Positions 1 to 11,137 of a DNA stretch of 64,000 nt are shown here, in pieces. The notes under the pieces are model-generated. The model was not told the origin of the DNA. It saw only the letters and a list, made by a program, of their open reading frames with translations, and did no database searches. The position numbers and the translations under genes are program-made. The DNA lies in the NCBI GenBank assembly GCA_012295275.1, contig CM022670.1, forward strand, positions 21,998,921 to 22,062,920, written 5' to 3'. Position 1 is the stretch's first letter. Each line of letters opens with the position of its first letter. Source of the stretch: Chrysomallon squamiferum. Its lineage: Eukaryota; Mollusca; Gastropoda; Neomphalida; Peltospiridae.

Positions 1-48
1 CTGTATAAACAGTAGTCTATGAAATACTTTTATCAAATAAAACACAGC

Positions 49-260
49 TATAATAATAATAATAATAACAATAATAATAATAATGATAATAATGATAATA
101 ATAATAATATTAATATAGTAATAATGGTAGTAGAAGCAGAAGTACTAGTAGTAGTAATAGTAATAACAATAACAGTAGTAGTAGAGAGACGTAGTGATAA
201 GAGTAGTAGTAGTAGTAGTAGGAGGTGGAGTAGTGATGGTGGTGGTGTAGGTAGTTTTGG
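49..260. repeat. Degenerate trinucleotide arrays (AAT then AGT/GTA)
   Basis: AAT/AAC-type triplets run into AGT/GTA-type triplets. The short reading frames on both strands here (poly-Asn, poly-Val, poly-Ser) come from the repeat and are not genes. Confidence 0.9.
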
Positions 261-338
261 TTTGTTGTAATATCAGTAGCAACAATAATAATATCGGAAG
301 TATTCTTGCACGTGAAAACAAATATATTAGCACAAAAT

Positions 339-464
339 TACAAATAACGGCTATATTATCTTTTTTAGTCAAGACTAAAGTGTTTGAAAGTTTTGAAGTA
401 ATAAATTTAAAACTTTCAAACACTTTAGTCTTGACTAAAAAAGATAATATAGCCGTTATTTGTA
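339..464. repeat. Perfect 56-bp palindrome with 14-nt loop (foldback/MITE-like)
   Basis: Positions 339-394 are the exact reverse complement of 409-464; I checked every pair. The 14-nt loop is AT-rich. Each arm contains a smaller palindrome, TTTAGTC-TT-GACTAAA type. Perfect arms in a region otherwise full of degenerate repeats imply a recent origin or ongoing correction. It could be a foldback/MITE-type element or a templated inversion. No protein-coding capacity is seen. Confidence 0.9.
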
Positions 465-503
465 CAGTTTTTTTCTTCTGTGTGTGAGTTGCATCTATAT
501 TCT

Positions 504-687
<184 letters not shown>

Positions 688-737
688 AAAAACGGAAAAT
701 ATAAATATGGTTTAACATTTTTTGTTTTTCTACAAAG

Positions 738-879
738 TGTTCACTCGGGAAATATGGTAAAAACTGCCAACAAAGCAGTGCTGAAAGACGTTGCTATGAT
801 AGCCAGAGATGTATCTTCGAGAGTCGGAAATGTTTTGATGGGTGCGTTAATGGCTGGCAGCGTGTGGTCTGTAACAAAG
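738..879 (+). pseudogene. Orphan EGF-like exon, relic of the lectin-EGF receptor family
   Basis: Read from 738, the 142 bases are open and encode 47 residues with a Cys-rich EGF pattern beginning CSLGKYGKNC and ending GCVNGWQRVVCNK. It has exactly the length of the EGF domain encoded at 5196-5339, and about half of the residues are identical, including seven of eight cysteines; the eighth (residue 14) is Ser. The 3' end is an intact donor (AAAG then GTAAAC) in phase 1, as in the relative. The 5' end is damaged. The relative has CACAG before the exon's leading AG; here the aligned bases read ACAAAG, so the true AG acceptor has become AA. The only AG left is two bases downstream and would break the phase-1 frame. 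I see no lectin, membrane or tail exon near it on this strand. Most likely it is a dead exon of an inverted paralogue; a live gene with a phase-0 upstream intron is possible. Confidence 0.6.
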
Positions 880-981
880 GTAAACAAGAGCTCACATGCA
901 CACTGTTATAATGATAAATAATGTACATGACATTATATCCATGTACACATATGTGGGTGTGTGTACACAAACGTATGTATG

Positions 982-1015
<34 letters not shown>

Positions 1016-1205
1016 GGTGTGGGTGTGGGTGTGTGTCATAATCACAAATCTTTCGTACCAATATAGATTATGTATGTCGGTTTTGGAAATAAAATAAATA
1101 TATTTTAATATATTTACTTCAAGTTCTCACACAGGCAAGAAGAAAGACACTGAAAGATAGAAAAACAAACGACAGAAAAGAATTAAATGCATAGACATAC
1201 TTATT

Positions 1206-2135
1206 AAACAGTAAATACGGATGTGTCAAATTCAAGGCTGAATGTGAAAGATTATGCATAATTAATCATTTAATTTTTATTACAGTTTTGTTCACAACAT
1301 ACACCTGTCACTTTTATTTATTTCCTTTTTTCGCTTTATTTTCTGATTTTCGATTTTGTCTTTATTAGAAATTCCATTAATAAAGTAAACTGATATGTTA
1401 TCTCATTCTGCTTTTAAACATATAGTAAATTAAAAAATAGTTCTTAAGAATTTTTTTGTTTTTGAAAAAAGTTCACCCTTAAATTATTTAAAAAAATAAT
1501 AATAATAATAATAAAATAAAATAATAAAAAAGGATATAAAAAAGAAGATTTATTTCAACGGGTTTTTTAAATAAAGTTGCAGGATCTATTGAATAAAGTG
1601 TTAACTTTATAATGACCTGAATCAAGATAGACATACTGAATAAAATATTCTTTTTGACCCGTTTCAACTGATATAAAACCAACGTGTTTGTAATTCCTTA
1701 TCAGTAAGAGTTGTCGTTACTGAACAAGTGATTTTTCTGTACTTTTGCTGTCCTCCTGCAGACGATTGTATAGAGTTGTCGACCCTAAAGAGTTATCTTT
1801 AATGGATGCATGGGTCGCGCAATACCGCTTAACTCAAATGCTGACTAAACAGTAAATTCAAGGCTGAATGTGACAGATTATGCATAATTAACCATTTCCG
1901 AATTATTATTATTATTATTATTTGTAGCAGTAGTAAAAGTAGTAGTTGTAGTAGTAGTAGTTTAATTTGTATTACAATTTTGTTCACAACATACAGCTGT
2001 CACTTTTACTTATTTCCTTTACTCGCTTTATTTTCGGATTTTAGATTTTGTCTTTATTAGAAATTCCATTAACGAAGTAAAATGATATATTATATCATTC
2101 TGCTTTTAAACATGTAGTACATTAAAAAATCCTTC
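1206..2135. repeat. Direct duplication; second copy contains a triplet-repeat insertion
   Basis: The segment 1206-1445 recurs at 1846-2135 in the same order and orientation. Shared landmarks are TTCAAGGCTGAATGTGA, GATTATGCATAATTAA, TTTTGTTCACAACATACA and GTCTTTATTAGAAATTCC. The second copy is interrupted at about 1900-1962 by an ATT then GTA triplet array absent from the first. Confidence 0.85.
1762..1855 (+). CDS. Candidate terminal coding exon of unknown identity
   Basis: A strong pyrimidine tract ending CCTCCTGCAG at 1761 is followed by an open frame (one leading base, then 30 codons, RLYRVVDPKELS to TQMLTKQ) and TAA at 1853. The stretch is richer in CpG and more complex than its surroundings. 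I recognise no domain and no partner exon upstream. The stop codon coincides with the left edge of the second duplicated copy. It may equally be chance. Confidence 0.25.
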
Positions 2136-2279
2136 TCAGTTCGAGAATTCACCATTTCTGAAAATAAATTGGTAACGAGCGCAACTGGTGGCCATCAGTA
2201 TTACTATCTAAAGATGAAATTATTATTAATAGTAGTATTCTGCATCCTCAGCATTATCATAAAATACTGTCGTTGTTGC

Positions 2280-2475
2280 ATTGTAGTCGTGAAGTGTAGT
2301 AGTTATTGCAGTCGTGGTGGTAGTAGTATCAGTAGCAACAACAGAAATGGTATTAGCAGCAGCAGTTCTAGTAATAGTAGCAATAGTTGTAGTAGTAGTA
2401 ATAACAGTAGTATAAGTAGTAGTAGTAGTAATAATAATACTAATAATAATAACAGTAATATTAGTAGTAGTAGCC

Positions 2476-2516
<41 letters not shown>

Positions 2517-2670
2517 TGAAGTATTGCGGTCTACATCCTTGTTATTCTATTTTAATAATAATTTTTATTATCATTATTATTATTATTATTGTTAGTATTA
2601 TTGTTATTACTACTACTGCTGCTGCTGCTGCTGCTACTACTACTACTACTACTATTAATATTGTCGTTTT
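2280..2670. repeat. Mixed AGT/AGC/AAT/ATT triplet arrays
   Basis: Long interrupted runs of AGT and related triplets followed by ATT and GCT/ACT triplets. They produce a 116-codon Ser/Asn-rich frame, explained by triplet periodicity alone. Confidence 0.9.
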
Positions 2671-2795
2671 TGTTGTTCTTCTTGTTTTTCTTGTCACTTA
2701 ATTTGATCCTGGTGAACAGCCACTTTTATATTGTCTATGTTATCAGTGATACGGTAATAAGATATCAAAACACATTAGTAACCTGTATTTAAGAG

Positions 2796-2826
<31 letters not shown>

Positions 2827-3207
2827 TATCATGATTACTGTCATGTGACTATAATCTGTAACATAGCCAGATCACTTTAATACTGTGTCGATTTCTTACT
2901 GCCAGTGAGATATTTTGTAAGTGACTTCAATTCGTCTATGAATCGTAGTAAAATATATCTGTGCTATAGCCATACATATGAAAGTGTCAACAATATCACG
3001 ATCCTGTGTCATTATGTTAGTGATAGATAGTATGTCTTTTCCAGTAGTTTATTACACAGTATTTTATTAGCAGTACAGTAGTTTTTATGTAATTCTGTAA
3101 CTCCTTGATATTTCTTTATAATGTGTTATGTATCACAGTGACTAACAGATGTGTAGCTGAGTCACACAACTTCACACAGAATCAAACGCGACGTTCAGAT
3201 CAGACGC

Positions 3208-3335
3208 TAATATAATATAATATAATACAATATAATATAATATAATATAGCATGATATAATACGACATAATATAATATAATATAATATAATATAATATAA
3301 TATAATATTATATAATATAATACAATATAATATAT
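3208..3335. repeat. AT-rich pentanucleotide array (TATAA)n
   Basis: About 25 copies of a 5-bp unit with scattered substitutions. Confidence 0.9.
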
Positions 3336-4387
3336 CGAACTGATATTTATCCTCAAAAATTCAAGTATTGTTCTATGTTGTTCTACAGGATAGGAGAGTG
3401 TCACCAGCTGTGCACTATCACAAATACCTTGTTGTTCTTCTTTTTATCATAATATTCTACTGGAGTATAGTAGTTTCTGAGTTAGTTTACAGAAGTGGTA
3501 TTTCTCAAAACTCTTCCTTTAAGACGTAGATGAATGACAAGGAGGATGAGGATCACATAAACAAACAGTAACAAGTAAGATAAAATTATATTTACTTAAT
3601 CTTTAAACAGACAATGACAAAAATAAAAATAAATAAAGTCTGGATCTTAATAAACAAAATATATCTTTATTTCTGAAATATTTTTTATTTTAATAATATA
3701 TTTCCATGATACACATTCTCTATCTGGAAGAAATTCAATAATGGTTTGCCATAAACTAATAAATCAGCACAATAAGTATATACAAAAATGATGTGAACAA
3801 GATAAACGTTATAGAAAAGAAACAGGATAATTTACACATATACATGAACGAACTTTTTCTCGTGCATCAGAGTTCTGTAAATAAGAGAAATAATGAGATA
3901 AATGGGTCAGTAAGGAAAATGTTATCAAATGTTTTCCAGATTATTTCCATAAACATTGTGTAAGATACTTTGAGCTGTCTAACATATATTTCGAATTACC
4001 TATTAACTATCATTAAATGAATGTGTTGAGTAATATTTAGTAAATTCAATTTGTTTTGAAAACAAAGAAAAACCCAAAATCAATACAAAAAAGAAAAATA
4101 GAAGAAAAAAAAGAAATTAAAGAAAGGAAAAGAGAAAATAAGAGAAAAAAAACAAAAAGAAAACAGCAGCATAATAAAAGCAAAAAGAAGAAGAAGCAAA
4201 ATGGTTAAAAAACAACAACAACGAATCAAACAATCCAATCACAAAACTTTCGTTGTCTAGGACATCATTATTTTCGGAAATATTTTCATCATGTTAACAA
4301 AATTACGCCTGCTAGGTTTCTGTCTCTAAAAACAGGTTCAATGTATTTCTATGTTGTCTGGAAATGTACAGAAAATCGTGGAAGTGT

Positions 4388-4691
4388 TTATATCTTACTC
4401 ATTTGCTCGTATGCAGATCCTTGATCAAAAGTTTCAACTTGCAAAGCGTCGTAATCATTTGTCTCTTGTTGGTTGTCGTCTGTGTTGTGTTGTGTGTTGT
4501 CACCATCAAGCTGTCCTGCACATTTTCTTTTACATCTGGAAGATTTCTGGTCTGACGCAGGGGCTGCATCGACATCGTCGTCAACAGCTTCGTATACTGG
4601 AGCGTTTGTCGTTGCTGTTGTGGATTGGATATTCTGACTTTTAAAAAAAGACACAGCTGCTTCCTTCGATTTCGTCGTTGTTCTTTTGCTC
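4388..4691 (-). CDS. Receptor exon 6: cytoplasmic tail with tyrosine motifs
   Basis: About 100 residues, polar and acidic, beginning RSKRTTTKSKE. It carries VYEAV, DYDALQV and AYEQM. YDAL fits YxxPhi sorting or SH2 docking; YEQM fits the YxxM p85/PI3K docking consensus. No phosphatase or kinase domain follows; the frame ends SKI then TAA. Confidence 0.85.
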
Positions 4692-7600
4692 CTGAAATTA
4701 TTTATATACATAAATCAACAAAATTTAATTAATCGTGTTTTAAGTCAGTTTATGATTTACTTTCCTAACACATATTATCAAATGTTTGGTCGATATATTA
4801 CGTATCTTGAGACAGAGATATTTAATCATTAATAAATATCTGAATGTAATGTTTGTTTATTACAGTAAATACTGTATAACATATTAAATTATTTACTTAC
4901 CTAATAACTAGAATAAGTGCAGCTGCACTTAAAATCAAGGCTAAAACTGTGAGACATGAGAAAAAGATAATAACACTATCTGTGATTATTTGTTGTAAAA
5001 CTGAAAACAAAATTCAACAAAACAATTATTATAGTTTAATCAAATTTAAGTCACAAAAAAAACGCGAAAGATTACGTTTGTAAATGTATTTATTAAATAA
5101 CAATACATTTTTTTATATATAAAATAAGAAGAAAACAAAATAATATTCTACTAAGCGACAACCATGACTGAGAGGAATATAATACATATTGTTACCTGTA
5201 TTACAAGATATACCCTGCCACCCGGCCACGCACCCATCAACGCATAATCCTGCCATAAAATCACATTTCTGGTTACCATGGCAATGTCGGTCAGCGCAGA
5301 TCTGGAGGCAGCCTTCACCATACATGCCAAGAGGGCACTCTGTGATTGAAACGTGTAAACCAGTATTAATTATCTTTTAAAAACACAAACGTACGTTCTT
5401 GTACGTGCCTAAATACCTTGTTAAAAACAAATATAATAAAAGACAGTATTACATAAACACACACTTACGAGCATATTCCGTACGTGCATACACAAATACA
5501 AATATACATGCAAAACAGTAGACACAAAATTATATCATTCATGGAACAGTTTGATTACTCATGGTCTCTCATTTTCATTCTTTTATTGTTATTTTATGTA
5601 AACAATTTATGAAGAATATGTGAACAATCTCTGTTCACAGCAAATGGACATCGGATTGAAAAGAAAATCTCGATGCCAGTTACGACAGATGTGATGCATA
5701 TTTAGTTCTAGCCATTAAACCAAATCCAAGCTAAAACTCTAAAAAATCCAAGGTTGTACCACCGTTAGGGTAATTATTTGTTCCGTGATAAAAAGCCACG
5801 TATTAGGCATTTGAATTAGTGAGCTAAGTAAAAGCTGAAAACAATGTGTGCTAGAAGTAAACATTTCAACTATGATTTGTGTAACACGAAGCATTGCTCG
5901 CTTTAACTCACCGTATACTTCAACTTCTAGAAAAAGCAAGGTCGTACCAGTGAGGCTGCCATGGTCTGTTCCTTGATAAACAGTCACGTTTCTGGCATTA
6001 ACATTACACGTGAAACTCACGACATCAGGAATATCAGTAACAGTACCACACAGATGTCCTGTGTTAGATGAATTCACTGCTGTGTTTGTGTAGATCTGTA
6101 CTCCGAGTCTTCGCCACTCATCTAAACAGATCAGTAACTTTGAAATGAAATAACTGTTTAGAAAATGTATTTCTTATCCCAATTTAATATTAAAAAAATA
6201 CTAATTATACTTGTCTATGGACTTCGCGAATCTATCTACTCTTAATGAGATGACAGTTGTTGATACCTTGTCAGCTGGTGTGATAACAATTTTGCGGTTT
6301 TTCTGTAGATTGTTTATATTAGGCGGTTCCATAACCAACATATTTTTGTTTAATCGAATAAAGCATGAAATTTCGAATATTTCCATTCATATTTTTGGTG
6401 ACGTTTTGGCTGCGTTTAAGAAATAACTATCGTTTCCAGCTATATTTACAATATGTGTACCTAATCCTATAATATTATTATAATGAATTTCTTCTTTACC
6501 TGAAGTTAGTACACCTTTATTGATAGATTATTTTGATCATTGATTACCTGAAACTCGTTATTAAGGATTGCCTCTGTATTGTTTAGGTCTCTCAAAGTTC
6601 TAGTGGCCAAATAAATTTGCTTTAAATATGATTTTTTTTTCTTGACTTGCCAAAAGTTTAAAAACACACACATATATATATGTATATATATTTGTAGACA
6701 CAACAGTTTCCTTTTGCTATGATTTTCCATATAGAACTACCTTATTTCATAACTCACTTATTTTCTATAGGTTAATTTTCTTTTTATTATTTATGACCAT
6801 TGATCTAAAAGTATTAAAGTTAAGACTCAGATAGAATTATATTTGTAGTTGAGGACGTTTACTTAAGTTAAGCAGTGATAGATTTGAGAATCTTTAAAAC
6901 AAAAGGGTGTCATCATTAAATAGTACGTTTAGACGGTGTATCTGTCTGTGGTGATAATGGACTCTATTTTTGTCAGTTTGCCTGGCTGTACCGTATTATC
7001 TTTAACTTGATCAAAGTCTGGCTGTTTTCTTCTTCATTATTATTTTAAATTTAAGATTTTTAGATACTTTAATTAGTAAATTTATTGTCCGATTGCCCAA
7101 ATTTTTGTTCATTTGTGCTGAACATTAGGTTAATTGTTTTTAGTGCTGGCTTTATGAACGAGTTTAATTCTTGCCTTACTTTAGACGGCTCTAGATAGAG
7201 CAGAATGTGCATGATTCTCCTCAAGGAGTTTAATATTAAGTAAGATGAATGCATATTATGAAAGTATTTATGTATACATATATGATGTATGATTGTATCT
7301 AGGTTTTATGTATGTAGGTATGTATTCATATCTATTCATATTACATATATCTGTTTTTATGCTGTATAATTATATGATTTATGTTATTAAAAAAGTAAAA
7401 AATAAAAAGATACAGAAGAAAAAAGAGATAAAGGCAACGAAACATATTTACGTACCTTCCTCTCTGAAATGCATTTTCACTTGTTGAACAAAGTACAGTT
7501 CTCCTAGATCCACTTCCCACCACGTGTAAGGCTGATATATCCCTGTGTGTATAAAATTGTTTCCATTCTGTTCAGTTTCTCCGTCCACAGCTAGTGATGC

Positions 7601-9297
7601 ACTGCGTTGTGACATGTACTCGTCTGAGTAGTAAGAACTCTGGTAGGCTGGCTTATGTAGAGCTGCATTTTCTGTAGTAAACGACAAACAAACAAGTAAA
7701 CATATAATCAGTAATATCAGCTTGTATAAAAATAAATGAATTCTACATATTCATATACTTATTAGATTTCATACACGTTACTCATTTTCCTTTCATACTT
7801 TCTATGTACTACCAGTCATTAAAAGATAACACAAATAGAAGAAAACAGTACAAATAGGCATTAAACTAAGAGTTTACTTTATTGTTTTTTCTCAGAAATA
7901 CAAGATGCGCCGCGCTACTTTTATTTATTTCGCCACAACCTGCAGTGACTTCGCTTCTCTCCTTCACTTATTATATTTGATACACTGAGTATAATTTTCT
8001 GTAATATAATTACTGCAGGTGTAGAACTACCATTGTATTTTAGGTATAAATAGTCAGATATATCAATTCGAAAAACACATACCTTTTATGTTCTGTTTTA
8101 TCCATAACATGCCATAATTTAACATTGAATTCTAAACTAAAATGCGAGATTTTATACTTAATTTACGTAATTCTCTGGATTTTAAGTTCAGATGTATCAT
8201 TTTACAGATTAGTCATCTGAAGCATATTTTATATCAAAATGTTTGTATTTAATACACAGTGATCTCGGAAATTTGTTTTTTGAAACCTACTGTAGACCAA
8301 TCGTTATTTACCACACACATTTAATAAGTCTAGACATACACTAATATAATTATAGTGTTATATGTGTGTCTTTGTACGTGCGTCTCTACACTTTTGTACA
8401 CACTGATACAAAATATTTCAGAATGGGTCTCTGCAAACTGCTATGATAATTTATCTCTTTTCGAAAATAAAATAAAATAAATAACAACAACGGGGAAAAA
8501 AATCACGGATTCAATTCATTATTGTACTAACACTTATGTTGTCCACGTAAATTGTAAGATGTTTTGGAAACAAAGAAATACTTCAAAAGTTAACATATTT
8601 TTTCCGTTCGTGCATTATATAACAACGTTAAAAACTGTACACATCATCTTTCAAATGACAAAGAAACAAAAACAAAAACAAAACGAAACGAAACAAACAG
8701 TTGATAAATTATTACGACTGTAATTCTAACAGAAAACCAAATATATAAATAATTTCTAAAACGCCACTGACTATTACATCTGAAATAGATCAGGATTATC
8801 TAGAACGTAAAAGAAGCATGTAAAATACATGAACAACTCTGCAACAAGAACATCACTAATAGGTATTATCATAAAACAAATAAAACAAATTAAAACAAAA
8901 AAACTTGTTCATGAAACAGATGGCAAAGAATGTAGTTAGAGAGTGGCTATTCTGGTAATAGATTTTAAACAATGCTCAAAATTATAAATAATATCATAAA
9001 ATTAATTTAAAATAGTAACACAAGGAAGCAGGGAAATATCACGTGTTATCAAACGATTTGCTATAATCTATATATGTGTTTATACATCAGCACTAGATGT
9101 GGAGATTAATTGATAATCATAGATGAAAAGCTTATTTATAAATAATTATAAACCTCAGTGTTTCCTGCTAACATCTAAACGTAATTTTGTCTCGTACAGT
9201 TAATCAGAATTAACTTACCAAACTCTGCGAATATCTTAACATGAGATATAAAAATGAAACACACAGTAACAGTGAAAAATGTGCACATTGCAGCCAT
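4388..9297 (-). CDS. Membrane receptor: signal peptide, fucolectin-like domain, EGF, TM helix, Tyr-motif tail
   Basis: Six exons: 9219-9297, 7456-7671, 5912-6121, 5196-5339, 4901-5000, 4388-4691. All have GT-AG ends; the frame runs through to TAA (1053 nt, 350 aa). Residues 1-25 are a hydrophobic signal peptide (MAAMCTFFTVTVCFIFISHV). Residues 27-168 match the fucolectin/F5/8-type-C family: ENAALHKPAYQSS, VDGETEQNGNNFIHTG, YTWWEVDLGE, then VTVYQGTD and FLEVEVYG. The classical H-X26-R-X-D sugar motif is not met cleanly (spacing is off by one, no Asp), so fucose binding is uncertain. Residues 169-216 are one eight-Cys EGF domain. One membrane helix lies at about 222-248. The 100-residue tail carries VYEAV, NDYDALQV and SAYEQM. 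Such lectin-EGF-TM proteins with tyrosine tails are familiar in molluscs, where related ectodomains also occur on receptor tyrosine phosphatases. The domain calls are strong; the ligand is unknown. Confidence 0.88.
4901..5000 (-). CDS. Receptor exon 5: transmembrane helix
   Basis: One hundred bases, entering in phase 1 and leaving in phase 2, encode a hydrophobic stretch (VIIFFSCLTVLALILSAAA then LILVI). It is followed by basic RSKR at the start of exon 6, which fits a type I topology. Confidence 0.85.
5196..5339 (-). CDS. Receptor exon 4: EGF-like domain
   Basis: A 144-base symmetric phase-1 exon with eight cysteines, starting ECPLGMYGEGC and ending GWQGISCNT. The acceptor is CACAG before AG-TGC; its exact counterpart in the orphan exon at 738-879 is mutated. 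Confidence 0.88.
5722..5826 (-). pseudogene. Decayed copy of the 3' half of the fucolectin exon
   Basis: In one frame the minus strand reads NSNA*YVAFYHGTNNYP then NGGTTLDFLEF*. This lines up with VNARNVTVYQGTDHG and TGTTLLFLEVEVYG of the functional exon at 5912-6121. Two in-frame stops and no donor mark it as dead. It lies in the intron directly 3' of its parent, as expected for a local exon duplication. Confidence 0.7.
5912..7671 (-). CDS. Receptor exons 2-3: fucolectin-like (FTP) domain
   Basis: Exon 2 (7671-7456) and exon 3 (6121-5912) each start and end in phase 1, so the domain is a symmetric, shufflable module. The junction joins FREE to DEWRRLGVQIYT, a typical break for this family. 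The intron between them holds a probable Penelope-like RT relic. Confidence 0.85.
6201..6386 (-). mobile_element. Probable Penelope-like reverse transcriptase remnant
   Basis: The minus strand encodes MEPPNINNL, QKNRK, then IVITPADKVSTTVIS. This resembles the block in Penelope-like RTs with PP.INNL followed by an IVI.PADKG motif. The Gly of ADKG is Val, and the spacing between the two blocks is shortened. No flanking RT motifs (such as the YADD active site) were found. It sits in an intron of the lectin receptor. The assignment rests on motif memory only. Confidence 0.4.
9219..9297 (-). CDS. Receptor exon 1: start codon and signal peptide
   Basis: ATG at 9297-9295 begins a 26-residue hydrophobic leader and ends in phase 1 at a GTAAGT donor. 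No other in-frame ATG with a leader lies nearby, which fixes this start. Confidence 0.85.
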
Positions 9298-11137
9298 GCT
9301 GTGTTAGTCCTGCCAACTAGGAAGTATTTTATTTCTAGACTCTGTCTTTCCTATTGTCTCCTTCCGTTTGTTTTCACATGGTGAATTGATGACGATGCAG
9401 ATGATTATGTAAAAGACGCAAAACGCGTGTACATACTATTTTATATTTTTTTTAAATATACAAATGAGGAAGTCATCAGAAACGATAAAACATTTTTTTA
9501 ATAAGAACGAAAAGGAAAACAACAACGACAAGTGAAAACCTACCTCATCATCCACAACAAAAATAGCAGTCACAATAATGATTTTAAAAAAAAAATTGAA
9601 TAGACGTATGTGCATGCATATATGTAGAGTTTTACATACTTAAAACATAGATTAATAAACACACAAAGATCTATAGTTATATGATTACATAGTGATACAT
9701 AGAAACACACACACATATATACATATACCCACACATATATTTACACACAAGAACAACAATAACAACTCTTCAAGGAACAGATAAAACTTATACAAGACAT
9801 AATGTTTAATGTGGCAAAACCTGTTTTCTATAAATACACTTGTAAACGTTCACAGCTATTGTCAGTTGAATAAAACGTGAGTGGATTCAGGAAAAAGGTT
9901 CTCATATAAACTTGAGTGACACAGATCATTGTGTATGACGCTTAGAGTAGCTTGTTGTTTTGTGTGTTTGTTGTTTGCCTTTGTTTTGTTTTTGTTGTTT
10001 TTCTTCTTCTTTTTCGTGTATTTTATTTAGTTCAGATTTGAAACTAATGTAAAATAAATTGACACAGATAAACAGAAAGATAGATATATAGATAGATGGA
10101 TGGATGGATGGTATGATAAAGAGATTACCAGATAGACAGAAGAGTCACAGACAAAGAGGAATATATCAGTAAAGACAGAGAAATAAAGACTGTTAGGTTT
10201 AGTGCTATGAACAGAGAGAATGAATATAATAATACAATACATATTCAGAACAGCTGTGTGTATAGATCGTAGAATAAAAAATAGATAAAACTGACTTCGA
10301 CTGGTGTGCACACAACATGTGCGTGTTTGCATGCAAAAATACAATTTCAAAATAAAAATCTGTGGAACTAATTTATGAATTGTAAAATAGACCGTTCATT
10401 TTCCAGTGTACACAAGACCGAAGTATAATTTATAACCATTGAAAACAACTACAATGATTTATTCTCATTCAAAGAAAAAAAAAAATAATAATAATAATAA
10501 AAAACAAATAACAACATCCTTTTAACTATACTTATTTATTAAGTAATCTGAAACAAAATGAGTCCACAAAAGTATTCTTGGAAGAAACATTAGATATAAA
10601 CACATCGTCCATTACTTCCTATTTTTAAACACTTTAATAAACGTTTTCTAGCTAAGCACTCTCTATCATAATATAGCTTGAATGAAAAATATTTAAGAAA
10701 TATATTTTAAAAAATGGAACAGAATATATAATTACAATGAAGAATAAACATTCTGTCACACTTCAGTGAAGAATGAGCTCTGTATCAAACGTCAGTTTTG
10801 TAGTATGTCGAATAATTAAATGTGCAGAATTTATCTATACTATTTTACAGAAATTATGTCAAATAAAAAAAACAGGAAAATTATTTAAAATATTACATTC
10901 ATTTCAGATTGATAAAGATTATGTAAAACTGTCAGTTAACATGTAGACAGTTTGGTTTAAATTCACCTTGTGTAAAACAAATGTGACTGCTGTCTATAAA
11001 AGTCTTCAACAAAAAGCTTCGCCAATTAAAAACCAAAATGAAAACAAAATTTAACTGATAATCAAAAGCTAAACATAGTGAGTTAATTATATTAACTCTT
11101 TCAGAAGGATATGTACACATGCACACACAGACAATCT
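9298..11137. other. Intergenic stretch between receptor and phosphatase
   Basis: It should contain the promoter of the minus-strand receptor and the 3' UTR of the phosphatase, but no clear core element was recognised. It holds CA/TA microsatellite at about 9700-9750 and GATA/GATG repeats at 10078-10112. No coding sequence was seen. Confidence 0.6.

Larger units (their letters stand above)
880..4387. other. Gene-poor stretch with duplications and triplet arrays
   Basis: Apart from one candidate terminal exon at 1762-1855, I see no coding sequence. It holds TG/TA microsatellite at 964-1040, a direct duplication (1206-1445 and 1846-2135), triplet arrays at 2280-2670, poly-A at 2795-2818, an AT pentamer array at 3208-3335 and a purine-rich tract at 4070-4200. 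The right part should include the 3' UTR of the minus-strand receptor that stops at 4388. Confidence 0.6.

Noticed and set aside
2169-2519. 116-codon Ser/Asn-rich open frame
   Set aside because: Produced by AGT/AAT triplet arrays; no domain, no splice context.
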